The position numbers and the translations under genes were made by a program. From Phoenix dactylifera (lineage: Eukaryota > Streptophyta > Magnoliopsida > Arecales > Arecaceae), in assembly GCF_009389715.1 (NCBI RefSeq), contig NW_024067693.1:1-64000 (forward strand): a DNA stretch of 64,000 nucleotides, read 5' to 3'. This document shows positions 52,701 to 62,765 of this stretch, piece after piece. The notes under the pieces were generated by a model. That model had not been told where the DNA came from. It worked only from the letters and a program-made list of their open reading frames with translations, and did no database searches. Every line of letters starts with the position of its first letter. Position 1 is the stretch's first letter.

Positions 52701-55700
52701 ATGATGATTTGGTTGCATGGAGAAGAGGGAAAGACAGAAATAGACATGAGAATTGTAATAGAGGGTGGCTGTTGTTTACACTGAAAATTGAAAAAGGAAA
52801 AAAAAGGCAAACCCTAGTGATGTAAGCTTATGAATTGCATAATGAAGGTGAAATTGATGTAGAACTAATTGGCAGAATATGGTCATCTGCAATGTAGACT
52901 AGACACACTTGTCGTGGAAGATTAGGAAGATTAGGTATTTGGAAGTCCTTCGAAGGAGAATTTATGCTGGATGGAGGTTCTGAATATTGATTCAAGCTGT
53001 GAATGAAAATTTGCTCTCTAAGAGTCATGAATGAGCGAAAAGCATTGATGACTTATGGTAGAGATTAAATGTGAGGTAGCCTTTTACTGTTTTGTTTAAA
53101 AAAATTAATATATGATGAATCATAATGATTATTGGTTATTGTTAGATTTCTATGCATTCATGTTTGTTTATATTAATCACTCTTCAGTGATAAAGCCTCC
53201 CAAATGCTTCTATTGCTAATCAATATAGACTTTCTTATCATAGTTATGATTTTTTTTAAGGTGATAATATTTGTGATTATATGGTTTTAATTGTATCATG
53301 AACACATTGCATGCAATACTTTGAAGAACCAGCGAACTTTCCATCTAAAGATGCCTATCAGGCATTGGAGTTTGATTGAATCTTCCTAATAAAGGAACTC
53401 TTGATTGATCAGCTAGCAGGCCGTTGCAGTTTATGCAAGAGGACTAAATGTGTTTAAAAATATCTTGCTCTACTGGTAAACTGTGTCATGTATGGTTGCC
53501 ATTCAGTTCATGACAGCTCTATAGTTGTTGATTGGAATTTTTAGTTGTTTTTATTTGATAGTATGAGATCCATATCTCATGTCGCCGGTGTAAACCAATA
53601 TGGTGTTTCAGTTATTTATATTTTCGAGTGTTCCTGCGTATTTAGTGGAGTTGCTGATCTCTCTCCCTCCCTCTCTTTCTCATGTCCACCATTATTGTTA
53701 TCTTCAGCTGCCCTATGTATCGCAATCAGTTGATGCAATTTATTTAGAATTCTAACCGGCCTAAGCTCACTTATTTGTGAAGGTATGCAGAAGGTACAAG
53801 CAGTACCACCAGCAAATGCAAATGGTGGTCTCCGCGTTCGAATCTGTAGCAGGCCTCAGCTCTGCTACGCCCTACACTTCGTTAGCCCTCAGGGCTGTCT
53901 CGAAGCACTTCAGGTGCATAAAAAATGCTATATCTGATCAGCTCCGGCACATCAGCAAAGTGCTGGGAGAGGAGTTCATCAAATCACCGAGTTCCAGTAG
54001 AGGTGAAGCAACGATGTCCCCGAAGCTAAAATACGTCGACCAGAGCCTCCGGAAACAAAAGGCAGGTGAGAACAGCTTAGGCTTTATGGATCGGAACCAG
54101 CCGGTGTGGAGACCTCAGAGAGGCCTACCTGAGCGTGCTGTGGCTGTTTTGAGGGCCTGGTTGTTCGACCATTTCCTTCATCCGTGAGTCAAGCCGCACT
54201 TTTTGACTCCATATGTTTGTATCTCATAGTTGTGTAAATCTTTAATTTTTTTTTCTACTGCTGCCTTCTGTTGGTACATATATTATTACTGTCAATCAAT
54301 GCATGCATGGTGTTTTGGGTGGGAAAGGGACTACTCATGCATGTTTGGTGTCTCCAGGTATCCGACTGATACGGACAAGCACATGTTAGCGACCCAAACT
54401 GGCCTGTCACGGAACCAGGTAACTTTCTCAGACCCCATCTTTCATTCTCTTGTGTGTGATATTATGCCATTAGGAGGGGAAAGATGAATGGATCCCTCCA
54501 ATGATGTCACCTGCAACCAAATCTTGGAATGGGCCTGAGTTGGGAGGGGTGGTCTATTCTCAGTGCAGATCTAAGTTTTAATCCAATGGGAAACAGGTTG
54601 GATCTTGTAAATTTGGCCTGGAACTTTCGAAGTTTGGATCGAAGTCAGGCTGAGTCAAATGTCTGTTTTCCTCTATCATGCAGCTGACTCTCTGATTGTG
54701 TACAGCAGGGCCCAAGTGGTCATTTGGGACCAATAATTAAGATACTTATTTTCTGTCAGTATTGATGGAATTCTAACTTAGCTGCTCCCCACTGTGTGGG
54801 CCAACCACCATTGACCCACAGTATTTGGCCATAGCTGCATAGTATTTGGTTTTGATCCACCCTATGCTGAACTAGGTTTTTGAATCGACCTGGGTATTGC
54901 GGGTCACCCTGGCACAGCTTGTAGGACCTATCCTCTATTCATGGCAGTAAATGTGCCACTTTTTGACCATGACCTAATTTGTAGAGGACGCCATTCTTTC
55001 CATGATTTCCAGAATGATTGGCCTGCAGCTTTAATGGGTCAAAAAAAAGACCTAGTTTGTAACTGGGAACTGCTGTCAGTCCGACCCATACCTGTTGTTA
55101 AGCTGGTGTAATTCACATCGCATCGTGAAGAGTCAGCTTGTAGGAGTCAAATTTTGACTCTTTGTGGACTCTGACAGTCTGCTTTGGCGCACGTCAAAAA
55201 TTGACTCATTTAACTCCATGTGATAAAGCTGACACACGATGAGACTTGCATGCGTGAGAGCAGGGCTCTGGTTCCCAGTGCTCACACCATTTCCCCACGA
55301 AATAGTAGAACACTGTTTCGATGTGAACTCATGCCACACGCACTGCTACTTTACAAGGGGGGAAGACCTTGGCAGACTGTCCAGCTCTGTGACTCGTGAT
55401 CTGATAGAGCCTGGATTTCTGAGGCCTTCGCCGTTTGGCTTTCTCATGGCCGCAATGGTGATTGGTCCACCTGGCAGGATTGGCAGCTTTAAATTTATTA
55501 ATCCAACTGATATAATTTGCATAATATAATTTGCTTATTATTTTTAAGTTATCGGTTTTGCACCATCGTGCATACGTAGTAACCATGCAGCATCCCCTAC
55601 CGCTGCTGCATGGTGGAGGATATGGAAGGATTCTTTTTTATGGTGTTTCAAATGATTTTTATTTTTCAGTGCCTAATATGTTGCTTGCGCCGGTGCTTCA

Positions 55701-55846
55701 CCTTCATGCAGGTCTCCAACTGGTTCATTAATGCCCGGGTGCGACTATGGAAGCCTATGGTGGAAGAGATCCACATGCTTGAAACCAAAGGGATGAACGG
55801 GAATGGACCTCAACTCCGGCAACAACAGAAACAGTGCTACTACTAA
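46798..55846 (+). CDS. BLH9: BELL-class TALE homeodomain transcription factor (BLH9/PENNYWISE-like), 4 exons, 622 aa as read
   Basis: Nuclear DNA-binding partner of KNOX proteins; the BLH8/BLH9 group acts in shoot meristem and inflorescence patterning. Exons 46798-48069, 53783-54183, 54358-54418 and 55712-55846 join in phase with GT-AG introns. The N-terminal half is Ser/Pro/Gln-rich. The SKY box [16 protein letters not shown] lies at about 330; the BELL domain begins with [17 protein letters not shown] across the exon 1/2 junction (about 421) and continues in exon 2. The homeodomain (about 537-598) has the TALE loop [10 protein letters not shown] and helix 3 [23 protein letters not shown]. 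The [14 protein letters not shown] form favours BLH9-like over BEL1. The ATG used is the first in frame; the ORF upstream is open but has no ATG. Oddity: the frame stops 18 residues after GMNG although recognisable BELL C-terminal sequence continues downstream in other frames. Confidence 0.88.
48121..48220. repeat. 50-bp tandem duplication in BELL intron 1
   Basis: Copies at 48121-48170 and 48171-48220, both beginning TATCTGCTACATGCT and ending TTGTCTTTTA, with six substitutions between them. The repeat starts about 50 bp downstream of the exon 1 donor. Confidence 0.9.
52315..53074. repeat. ~380-bp near-identical tandem duplication in BELL intron 1
   Basis: Copy 1 is 52315-52695 and copy 2 is 52696-53074. 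By eye they differ only by one A in a poly-A run and one T in GCATTAATG versus GCATAATG. The junction shares the CCAGAATGATG start. The same minus-strand ORF ([12 protein letters not shown]...) occurs in both, but it has no known relatives. It lacks transposon termini, so segmental slippage or assembly duplication are the likely origins. Confidence 0.95.
54419..55711 (+). other. BELL gene intron 3
   Basis: A 1293-bp intron, CAG|GTAACT to TTCATGCAG, splitting the homeodomain just before helix 3 (NQ|VSNWF), a position usual for BELL genes. No other feature was recognised. Confidence 0.8.
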
Positions 55847-56210
55847 GCCACCCATGGATGAAGTAGGGCGGCCTTCTAACGGACCAGGCCAGAAAGCGCA
55901 GTGCAACAAGCCATTGGATTGTTGTTCCTCCTATGGAGCCTGTGTTGAACGATGAGGGTACCAGAGTATGGAGCCCTGGCACTGTGAGAAGAGATCGAGG
56001 ATGGACGAGTGTGGAATTCCGACGAGCATGGATGGGAACTTGATTAGCTTTGGAACTACCAGAGTGCGATGGGACATTGGAGGGCTTGGAGCGGTTTCGC
56101 TCACGTTGGGCCTCAGGCAGAGATGGGCAACAACAGCAGCAGATGAGGCACTTTGGAAGTCAGATGCTTCATGACTTCGTGGTTGATGGGTCTTCTTTGC
56201 TGGGTTGACT
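55803..56210 (+). pseudogene. Frame-scattered C-terminal tail of the BELL protein
   Basis: Downstream of the last in-frame BELL residue the remaining C-terminus can be read only by changing frame. Frame change near 55802 opens [21 protein letters not shown] second, near 55915, opens IVVPPMEPVLNDEG. A third, near 55957, opens YQSMEPWHCEKRSRMDECG and, in the same frame, GAVSLTLGLR (about 56086-56115), the ZIBEL motif. A fourth, near 56122, opens QQQQQMRHFGSQMLHDFV. All these are typical BELL tail blocks in the right order. The order is evidence of descent; whether the indels are real mutations or sequence errors cannot be told here. Confidence 0.75.
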
Positions 56211-56239
56211 CTGTTGCTAATGTCGGATCGAGATGATGC

Positions 56240-57760
56240 CGAGAGCGCTGCGTCCACAATGTCTGTGGTGGTAGATGAGGTGAGCACATACGAAGGCCAG
56301 TTCATTGTATTGTAGGTTAAGGAAATGTCCGTTGTACGATATGTAATGCTACTATCTTTGGTGCATCTTGTAAGTGGACCCAAAGTTTTGGTGGTTTATA
56401 AACGACTTTTGATTAATGTGCTGTTGCCACAATGTTGTATCAGTCTAATCGGCAGTTACTGTATTTTTGCTCTTAAACTAACATATATTGAAGACTCGTC
56501 TTACGTTGGTTTGGTGAATTTCCTTCAATGGTTGTTAGGTGGTTTCCTGGTCCGCCTGAGTTCCAACATCATTTGACCAAATCCTTTGTTGTTAGGGGTG
56601 TGGGTAGCTTTTCAAAGCTTCTATAATGAAATGTTGGGGCTAACTGCAGATTGCATGACATATATATGTGTTGCTAGTCATATAAAATTTTTGTTGTGGA
56701 TGGATGGGATAGATATCTTTTTTGAGTTGTTGTATATTTATTTTATGTTGATGCCAATGGATAATATTTTTTAAAAAGAAAAGAAAGGATGGCAACAAAT
56801 TAATAAATGTGGTGCACTTAAAGGTGCTTTGTGGGTGAAAATAGCTAGATACTGGAGACATGGTTTGAGTTAGAGAATGACAGCTTGTGGTGATATCAAG
56901 CATATTGTTGGATTGTGCTGTAATGGGTTGTATACCCTAGCCCAGAGTGTCATGTTTCTTGTGAAAAAACCAAAGAAAAAATGGGTTCGAATTAATAGCC
57001 CGACTGGATCCTTAATACCTTGTATCATAACTTTAGAAATCATGACTGTCGCAAGAGCGACAACAATGCGTTCGTCTGTCTATCCACACCCGGTGGGTTC
57101 AATTGATCCCACTCTCTCTAAATGGGCCTGGTGCAGTCCATTCATGATGGCTTTTGCAAGAGGTTCACTCAGATGGGGATATGGCGTTATTCTGGCTTCA
57201 CTTTAACACCAGGCCTCGGCTAAGATGGGCCTGGGGCAACCTATTTCATGGTAGGGTTCTGGTGAATTTTTTTAAGGGCTAGGTTTAGTTCAGCTCAGAC
57301 CTGGAGCTGGTGGCTTGATACAGCCTTGGTCCATCTACCCAGACCTTATCAGAAATGAGTAAATCTCTGAAGTCTGAATGTAGGATCAGATAAAAAGGAG
57401 TTCATTATGAGAGAAAATCGACTTCTTGCCCCATGAAAATTTTTTTTGGTAGACTGATTGTTCTTGCTCTATTTGGTACACAAACAGTTGAAAGACACCC
57501 ACAAGAGGCAAGCAGAGAATATAAGCCAGAGTGTGGTATCTTCGTTCCAATGTTGTTTTTCCATCTCTTTAATACTTCCACTAATTTAAGCAGCACCTTC
57601 ACACAGAGCATCAGGATTCAATTATCTGATAAAAAACAAACCTAGTAGAATCAACAAGTATTCATAAATCATCAATGGTTCATTAGTTTATTGCTGAAAT
57701 GAGCGAACATTTGATTGTACTGTAAAAAGTTCCATGACCGTTATTTCTGCGACCTTGAAA
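56240..57760. other. BELL 3' flank and intergenic DNA
   Basis: Probable 3' UTR to about 56550, then AT-rich DNA without recognisable genes. The ORF at 56877-57206 has no family resemblance. Confidence 0.5.
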
Positions 57761-57770
57761 GAGGTAACAA

Positions 57771-58075
57771 GATACAAACAAGTTTAATAGTAGTTCCTGG
57801 TACCATGTTTCACCCATACAAAGATTTCTCAAAAGCAGGGGCCGGTAGCAGGACATTAATATGTTGAATTCCTTGGTTGCAATATGCAAGTGTCCAACTT
57901 CCACAGCAAAATAGACAGGCGAAAAGATGCAAACAAGTGAAATAAATATGAGTGCTAGCTCCTGGTGCAATTTTTCACCTACACCACACTCGAGTTCTCA
58001 GAAGCAGGGGCCAGAAGCATGTAGAACACCTTTCTTGCAGTATATGGATCCAACTTCCACAGCAAAACGGATAAT
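57771..58075. repeat. Diverged ~155-bp tandem duplication downstream of the phosphate transporter
   Basis: Copy 1 starts GATACAAACAAGT at 57771 and copy 2 starts GATGCAAACAAGT at 57926. Both contain AGCAGGGGCC and end CAACTTCCACAGCAAAA (period 155-156 bp). Many substitutions and small indels separate them, so the duplication is old. It lies about 370-670 bp beyond the stop codon, outside or at the end of the 3' UTR. Confidence 0.85.
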
Positions 58076-58439
58076 TAGACAACAATTGCAACAAAAGAAC
58101 TCCTCATGCACCACAGTTTATCTAGTAACCAACCACTAACAGGTTAATACTAAAAAGAAGAACTTTAGTATTAGGCCAGGTTGTTTGCTGGAGCAACAAA
58201 AGAGATTACAGGTGCCTTTTAACAAACATCCCACACAATACTTGTGATGATGCTCTTAAACATTCGTCAGTTCTACAAGCTCTCCGATGACCAAGAAAGA
58301 CAGTCCGCAACAAAGTTTTTGACGCCCTGAAACTAGATTAGGATCTATCTTGATAGGATCCATGAGAGCTAAAATTCCATAGCACAAGGAAGCAGAAGAA
58401 GGAAAACAAACAGAATGCAGCAGCAGCGGCAGCAGCCAA

Positions 58440-60062
58440 CTAGACCTCAGGGGCAGTCCTATAGTAACCGACAGGGACATCAGATTCTGCTGTTGGGCCC
58501 TCGTCCTCGTTCTCCCGAGACATCTCCTCCAGAGACTTGCCCTTCGACTCGGGCACCAGGAAGGTAAAGAAGAACCCCAAGAGGTTGCAGGCGGCGAGCA
58601 AGAAGAGGGAGTTCCTGACACCAATGCCGGGATGGTACCCATGGTCGGTTTTGGCCGGGTCCTTGTTCTGGGCCAAGTACAGAAACCCAAACGAGCCGAC
58701 GATCGCACCAAGCTTCCCCGACGCTGCTGAGATCCCATGGCACGTCGACCTCAGCCTGGCCGGAAAAATTTCTGCAGGCACGATGAAGGTGGTGCTGTTG
58801 GGACCAAAGTTGGCGAAGAAGAAGGTGAACGCATACATGACGATGAAGCCGATGTGGTTGCCCGGCGTGGTCCAGTGGTCGTAGGGGATGGCGAGGCCGA
58901 GCATGAACACCGTCATCATGAAGAACCCGATCGCCTGGATCGTGAACCGGCCGATGATGTCGATGAGGGCCACGGTGAACCAGTACCCCGGGACGGTGCC
59001 GCAGAGTGCGATCAGAGTCTGGGCCCTGGCGATCCTGAACACTTCTTCGAGAGCGTTCATGGTGGCGGCCTTGGGGATCCATCCGATGGCGCTGAAGATG
59101 TCTTTCTGGAAGAGGTTCTGGCTGTAGAAGGCGATGTCGAGGAGGAACCAGGTGGTGGTGGTGCCGAGGAGGTGGAGGCCGTGGCGAGCCAGGAATTTCT
59201 TCGAGAAGAGGCCAAAGGCGTTCGCCTGTTTGCCGGTCATCTGCTCCACCTTGGCCTGGTCCTCCTCGAGCTCGACCTGGAGGACTTTGGACATGTCGGC
59301 AGCTGCCTGCTTGGCGTTCTTGGCGACGAGAGCAGTGTAGCGGGCAGTCTCGGGCATCTTCATCCGCCAGTAGTAGGTGAGCGCCGCCGGGATGGCGCCA
59401 AACATGAGAATTATGCGCCAGACGAAATCGGCCTCGGGGACGGTCGAGGCTACGGGGTCGACGGCGTAGGTGGGGGCAGGGAAGTAGTTCTTGAAGGCGG
59501 CTGAGACGGTGATGGCGATCATGCCACCGGCGAGGATGCCGATGCCCTGCATGGCGAAGACGGCCGCGATGAAGGCACCACGGGTCTTCTTGCTGGCGTA
59601 CTCGGACATGATGGTGGCGGAGAGGGGGTAGTCGCCGCCGATGCCGAAGCCGAGCCAGAAGCGGAAGAAGCAGAGGGTGGCCATGACAGACCTAGGAGTG
59701 TGGCCGAAGGAGAGGCCGGACGCGACCGAGCAGAGGACCATGAGCATGAGGGTCATGCCGTAGACGCGCTTCCGGCCCATCTTGTCGCCGAGCCAGCCGA
59801 AGAAGAGCTGGCCTGAGAGGGTGCCGCAGAAGGCGACGCCGTTGACAGCAGCGGAGACGTTGGGGGGGAGGGATCCGGGGGTCGGGGAGCCGTCGACGTG
59901 GTAGTAGATGCGGCCGAGGAGCTTGGTGACGAGGGAGATGCAGAAGAGGTCGTAGGCGTCGGTGAAGAAGCCCATGCCGGCGATCACGATGGCCGTGAAG
60001 TGGTACCATTGCGTCTTGGCCACATCCAAAGCGTTCAGCACCTGGAGCTGCTCCCCTGCCAT
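58440..60062 (-). CDS. PHT1: Inorganic phosphate transporter, PHT1 family (H+/Pi symporter), 540 aa
   Basis: Plasma-membrane proton/phosphate symporter of the major facilitator superfamily, used for Pi uptake in roots and Pi movement between tissues. The coding sequence is a single intact exon of 540 codons plus TAG, within the usual 520-550 range. The PHT1 signature [22 protein letters not shown] is present (about 143-164), as are [14 protein letters not shown] between TM2 and TM3 and [15 protein letters not shown] in the second half. Twelve TM segments are arranged 6+6 around a hydrophilic loop (about 230-300, [19 protein letters not shown]). The start [21 protein letters not shown] is that of the family. 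The C-tail [16 protein letters not shown] is conserved, with Ser residues that in relatives are phosphorylated. No frameshift or missing key residue was seen. Which PHT1 paralogue it is cannot be fixed by eye. Confidence 0.97.
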   Translation of the reverse strand: MAGEQLQVLNALDVAKTQWYHFTAIVIAGMGFFTDAYDLFCISLVTKLLGRIYYHVDGSPTPGSLPPNVSAAVNGVAFCGTLSGQLFFGWLGDKMGRKRVYGMTLMLMVLCSVASGLSFGHTPRSVMATLCFFRFWLGFGIGGDYPLSATIMSEYASKKTRGAFIAAVFAMQGIGILAGGMIAITVSAAFKNYFPAPTYAVDPVASTVPEADFVWRIILMFGAIPAALTYYWRMKMPETARYTALVAKNAKQAAADMSKVLQVELEEDQAKVEQMTGKQANAFGLFSKKFLARHGLHLLGTTTTWFLLDIAFYSQNLFQKDIFSAIGWIPKAATMNALEEVFRIARAQTLIALCGTVPGYWFTVALIDIIGRFTIQAIGFFMMTVFMLGLAIPYDHWTTPGNHIGFIVMYAFTFFFANFGPNSTTFIVPAEIFPARLRSTCHGISAASGKLGAIVGSFGFLYLAQNKDPAKTDHGYHPGIGVRNSLFLLAACNLLGFFFTFLVPESKGKSLEEMSRENEDEGPTAESDVPVGYYRTAPEV

Positions 60063-61075
60063 GACGGGCGGCTTCCCTTCTTCCTCCCTCCTCTCCTCTC
60101 CTCTCCCTTCTTTAGACTTGTTTTAGATTAGAAGAAGAACCCTAAAACACAAAGGAGATCTTTTTATTTATATCTCAATCTCTTTTATTTATAGAAAGAT
60201 AGAGAGAGAGGAGCAGTTTGAGATAAAGATCGTTCCGGCATTGCCGCCACTAGAGACGCCTATCTTTTGGCTGATATGAAGCCATAAAAATCCAATATTG
60301 GATTCAAAGTCTTATCGTTTTCCAGAGGATGAAGAGTTCGTTAAAACAAAAAAGAACAGGAAACGTTAGACAGAGATTCCGTAAAGAGATACGAATACGA
60401 AAAACCCACCACAAACAAATCGATCATAAATTCAACAAATACGGTAACAGAGGCACATCTGTTTTTATTTAATAAATCAGCAAGAAACGGCATTAGAATT
60501 AGAAGAGGAAAAGGAAAAATAGGGCATATAATTTGAGAAAGCCGAACTCCACGATTTCAGGAACGATATCAAGAACCAAGAATCCAACCCTAGAAACTTG
60601 TCTATTATATCCATGGAAAAAGAGACCAAAAAAAAAAAAATCAGCGGAAAAATATAACAATAACCGATGCATTCAGCAATACAAATAACAATTACCGACA
60701 AAGAGATTTAAATAAATAATACCGAAAGAGAAAGATGATGCGCGCATTCAAACGTCAAAGAAGGAACAAACCAATTCTTATTTTGCAATCCAAGAAGCAT
60801 CGAAATCCTCGATCTCCATCCAAAAGATTTCTCATTGCTCTCCAGAAGATAACGAAACAAGCAAAAACAAAACCACAAACGGATCGCAGGCGTTCAATCG
60901 ATCACGAGTCTGGATTTACGACGAGAAAGAAAACCCAAACAAAGAAGATCAAAACATAACGCAGAGCGAGAAACAGGAAGATATCTCGGTCCATACCTCT
61001 TCTCTGCCGATCGAACGAGAGCGCAGCGGCCGAGGGGACGATTGGGTGGAGGTAGAGGAGGCGAGGGTGGGGCGA
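60063..61075 (-). other. 5' leader of the PHT1 gene with a UTR intron
   Basis: On the minus strand a donor AGAG|GTATGG sits at 60997/60996 and an acceptor GTTTTAG|GG at 60142/60141, defining an 855-bp intron. This leaves about 79 nt of non-coding sequence before the ATG in the second exon and a first exon from about 61075 to 60997. Neither leader exon contains an ATG, so no uORF is expected. Introns in the leader are usual in PHT1 genes and often raise expression. Confidence 0.55.
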
Positions 61076-61101
61076 TGGGAAGCCCAGGTAGGGATCGAGG
61101 A

Positions 61102-61112
61102 GGATATAAATA
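61102..61112 (-). promoter_or_regulatory. TATA-like box of PHT1
   Basis: Minus strand reads TATTTATATCC, an adequate TATA element, about 30 bp upstream of the inferred transcript start near 61075. It lies in a GC-rich context where AT-runs are otherwise absent. Confidence 0.5.
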
Positions 61113-61155
61113 GCGGCGCGGGAGCGTCGGGCGGTGAGAAGAGGATCTCCCAGTG

Positions 61156-61163
61156 GAATATTC
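61156..61163 (-). promoter_or_regulatory. P1BS motif (PHR1 binding site) near the PHT1 promoter
   Basis: GAATATTC matches the palindromic P1BS consensus GNATATNC and sits 44 bp upstream of the TATA-like box. PHR1-type MYB factors bind P1BS to induce Pi-starvation genes, PHT1 among them. The match is seen; binding is inferred. Confidence 0.6.
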
Positions 61164-61779
61164 TCTCCGATTTCATGATCCACGGGGGCCCATGGATCCC
61201 CTCCCTCCAAGGCCCTCCCTCAACAGCTAGGCTCCAGCTTTCTCGCAGGCTTATTTTTGCTCCTCCAACAATTTCTTACACCGGAAATTAGTTTCCCACC
61301 CTCCCAAAATATTTTGGTCTCAAGAATATATCCGGTTAAATGTCGGCATAACGCTGGGCCGGTTAGTATAAAACTGGTCATCAGGGACTAAAAATTATTC
61401 CTGGCTAAAGTTCACTGTTTCGATGCATATCGCTCTATATACCATATTGGTATCGACCTGATCCTCTATAAGATATATTGATATTATATTAGCATGGTAC
61501 CAATACAATTTAATATCAAAATTATAGATCTTGGTAATGACTTTTTGTATTTAGCATGATAATATTTTTCTCTTAGTTTCTTTCATGGGAGAAATTCTCT
61601 CTAGAAATTTCATAAAAATAGTATCACAAATGAAGATGAAATGAAACTCTTGATTTATTATCCAAAACCTAGAGCTGCTTGCATGTATGCAGACAAAGAT
61701 CTCCTATGCCTCTAAACTCTGCATTTAACCTGTGGTACATGTTGCAAGTGTGACCGACCGCCTTCGTCTACTTATACGT

Positions 61780-61787
61780 GTATATTC
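61780..61787 (-). promoter_or_regulatory. Second P1BS motif upstream of PHT1
   Basis: GTATATTC also fits GNATATNC, about 670 bp upstream of the TATA-like box. In AT-rich DNA such a match arises by chance about once per few kilobases, so it is weaker evidence than the proximal one. Confidence 0.4.
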
Positions 61788-62546
61788 TATAAAATCTATT
61801 TATTGAGATATGGCATGCAAGAGATGATATATATATATATGAGATTTAGGTAGTCATAAATGCAGCCATTTTTGAAGGGCGCTAGCGAGCCATCTTACTA
61901 GTTTGAACATGATCTAAAAGTCTATCATGCATCTCACCTAGACTGAGTGAAAAACTTTGCTATGGATATGACCTGCAACTTTATGTCATATTTATGACAA
62001 CATGGAAGGCAACAACCAAGGGAAGTCATAGAAGTGCCAATTTTTTTAAAAAAGGGGTCAAAATAGAGCTAAATTAGATTATAATGGCCTCCTATTGATT
62101 TCTCTCATGTTTTTAAAATTAATTTACACGTTTAACAATTTCAAAGCATGCTGTTAAAAGAATAGACAAACATGAAATAATGCACGCTTTGAAATTTTAG
62201 TTCAGCAGCAAAATAGATAATTCCTGGTAGGTCACTGGTATCTTTTAGTTAGATGTACCAAGAACCCATCTAAAATATGACCGACCTAGCTTCCTAGAGT
62301 CCAAGCATGCAGCCCTATTATTTTAAAAGTTTCTAAGACTCAATGGAGAACCTACGGCCATGAACGCAGGTATACACAAGTTCATTAGTTTCTGGTGATC
62401 CATGATCCATCTAATCAATAATTGAAAATTCAGCAATCAAGTTCCTCCTTCAATGCCAAACAAGTAATTCTTTTTGCATTATAGTATTTTATATAATAAC
62501 ATAATTACTAAAATTAAAACATACCTAATTTGTTATAATTTAGAAT

Positions 62547-62765
62547 ATATTTGGTTGGAGGGAGTTGGGTGTGACAGTCGTTTGGTCGAATAAAGTTCAA
62601 TTTTAATTTTGATTCTGATTCTAAAAAGAAATAAAAATATTCCAATTCTCTAAAATTTAATTTTATCTATTTTCCGGTACTCAAATTCTATTTCGATTCC
62701 GAATCTGATTTCACCTATAATTATTCGATTCCAATTCTAATTTCGATCGCAAACCAACCACACTT
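62547..62765. mobile_element. Small MITE-like sequence
   Basis: About 215 bp bounded by TTTGGTTGGAGGG on the left and CAAACCAACCA on the right (inverse of TGGTTGGTTTG). The interior is built of GATTCTGATTC and GATTCCGAATC motifs that pair with each other. The composition resembles short non-autonomous plant elements. No clear target duplication was found. Confidence 0.4.

Larger units (their letters stand above)
48070..53782 (+). other. BELL gene intron 1 (5.7 kb)
   Basis: Bounded by GAG|GTTAGT and TGTGAAG|GTATGC. It interrupts the BELL domain between GAG and GTA codons. It carries a 50-bp tandem duplication next to the donor and a ~380-bp tandem duplication near its 3' end. ORFs inside show no known domain. 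Large first introns are typical of BELL genes and often hold regulatory sequence; none is demonstrable here. Confidence 0.8.

Noticed and set aside
52434..53028. Two near-identical ORFs suggesting a duplicated small gene
   Set aside because: They are copies within the intronic tandem duplication, with no ATG context, splice signals or relatives; duplication of the DNA explains the identity.
58737..59504. 255-aa plus-strand ORF
   Set aside because: Antisense shadow of the PHT1 coding exon, with no domain of its own.
61430..61445. GCATATCG as a third P1BS
   Set aside because: It ends in G, not C, and so does not fit GNATATNC.
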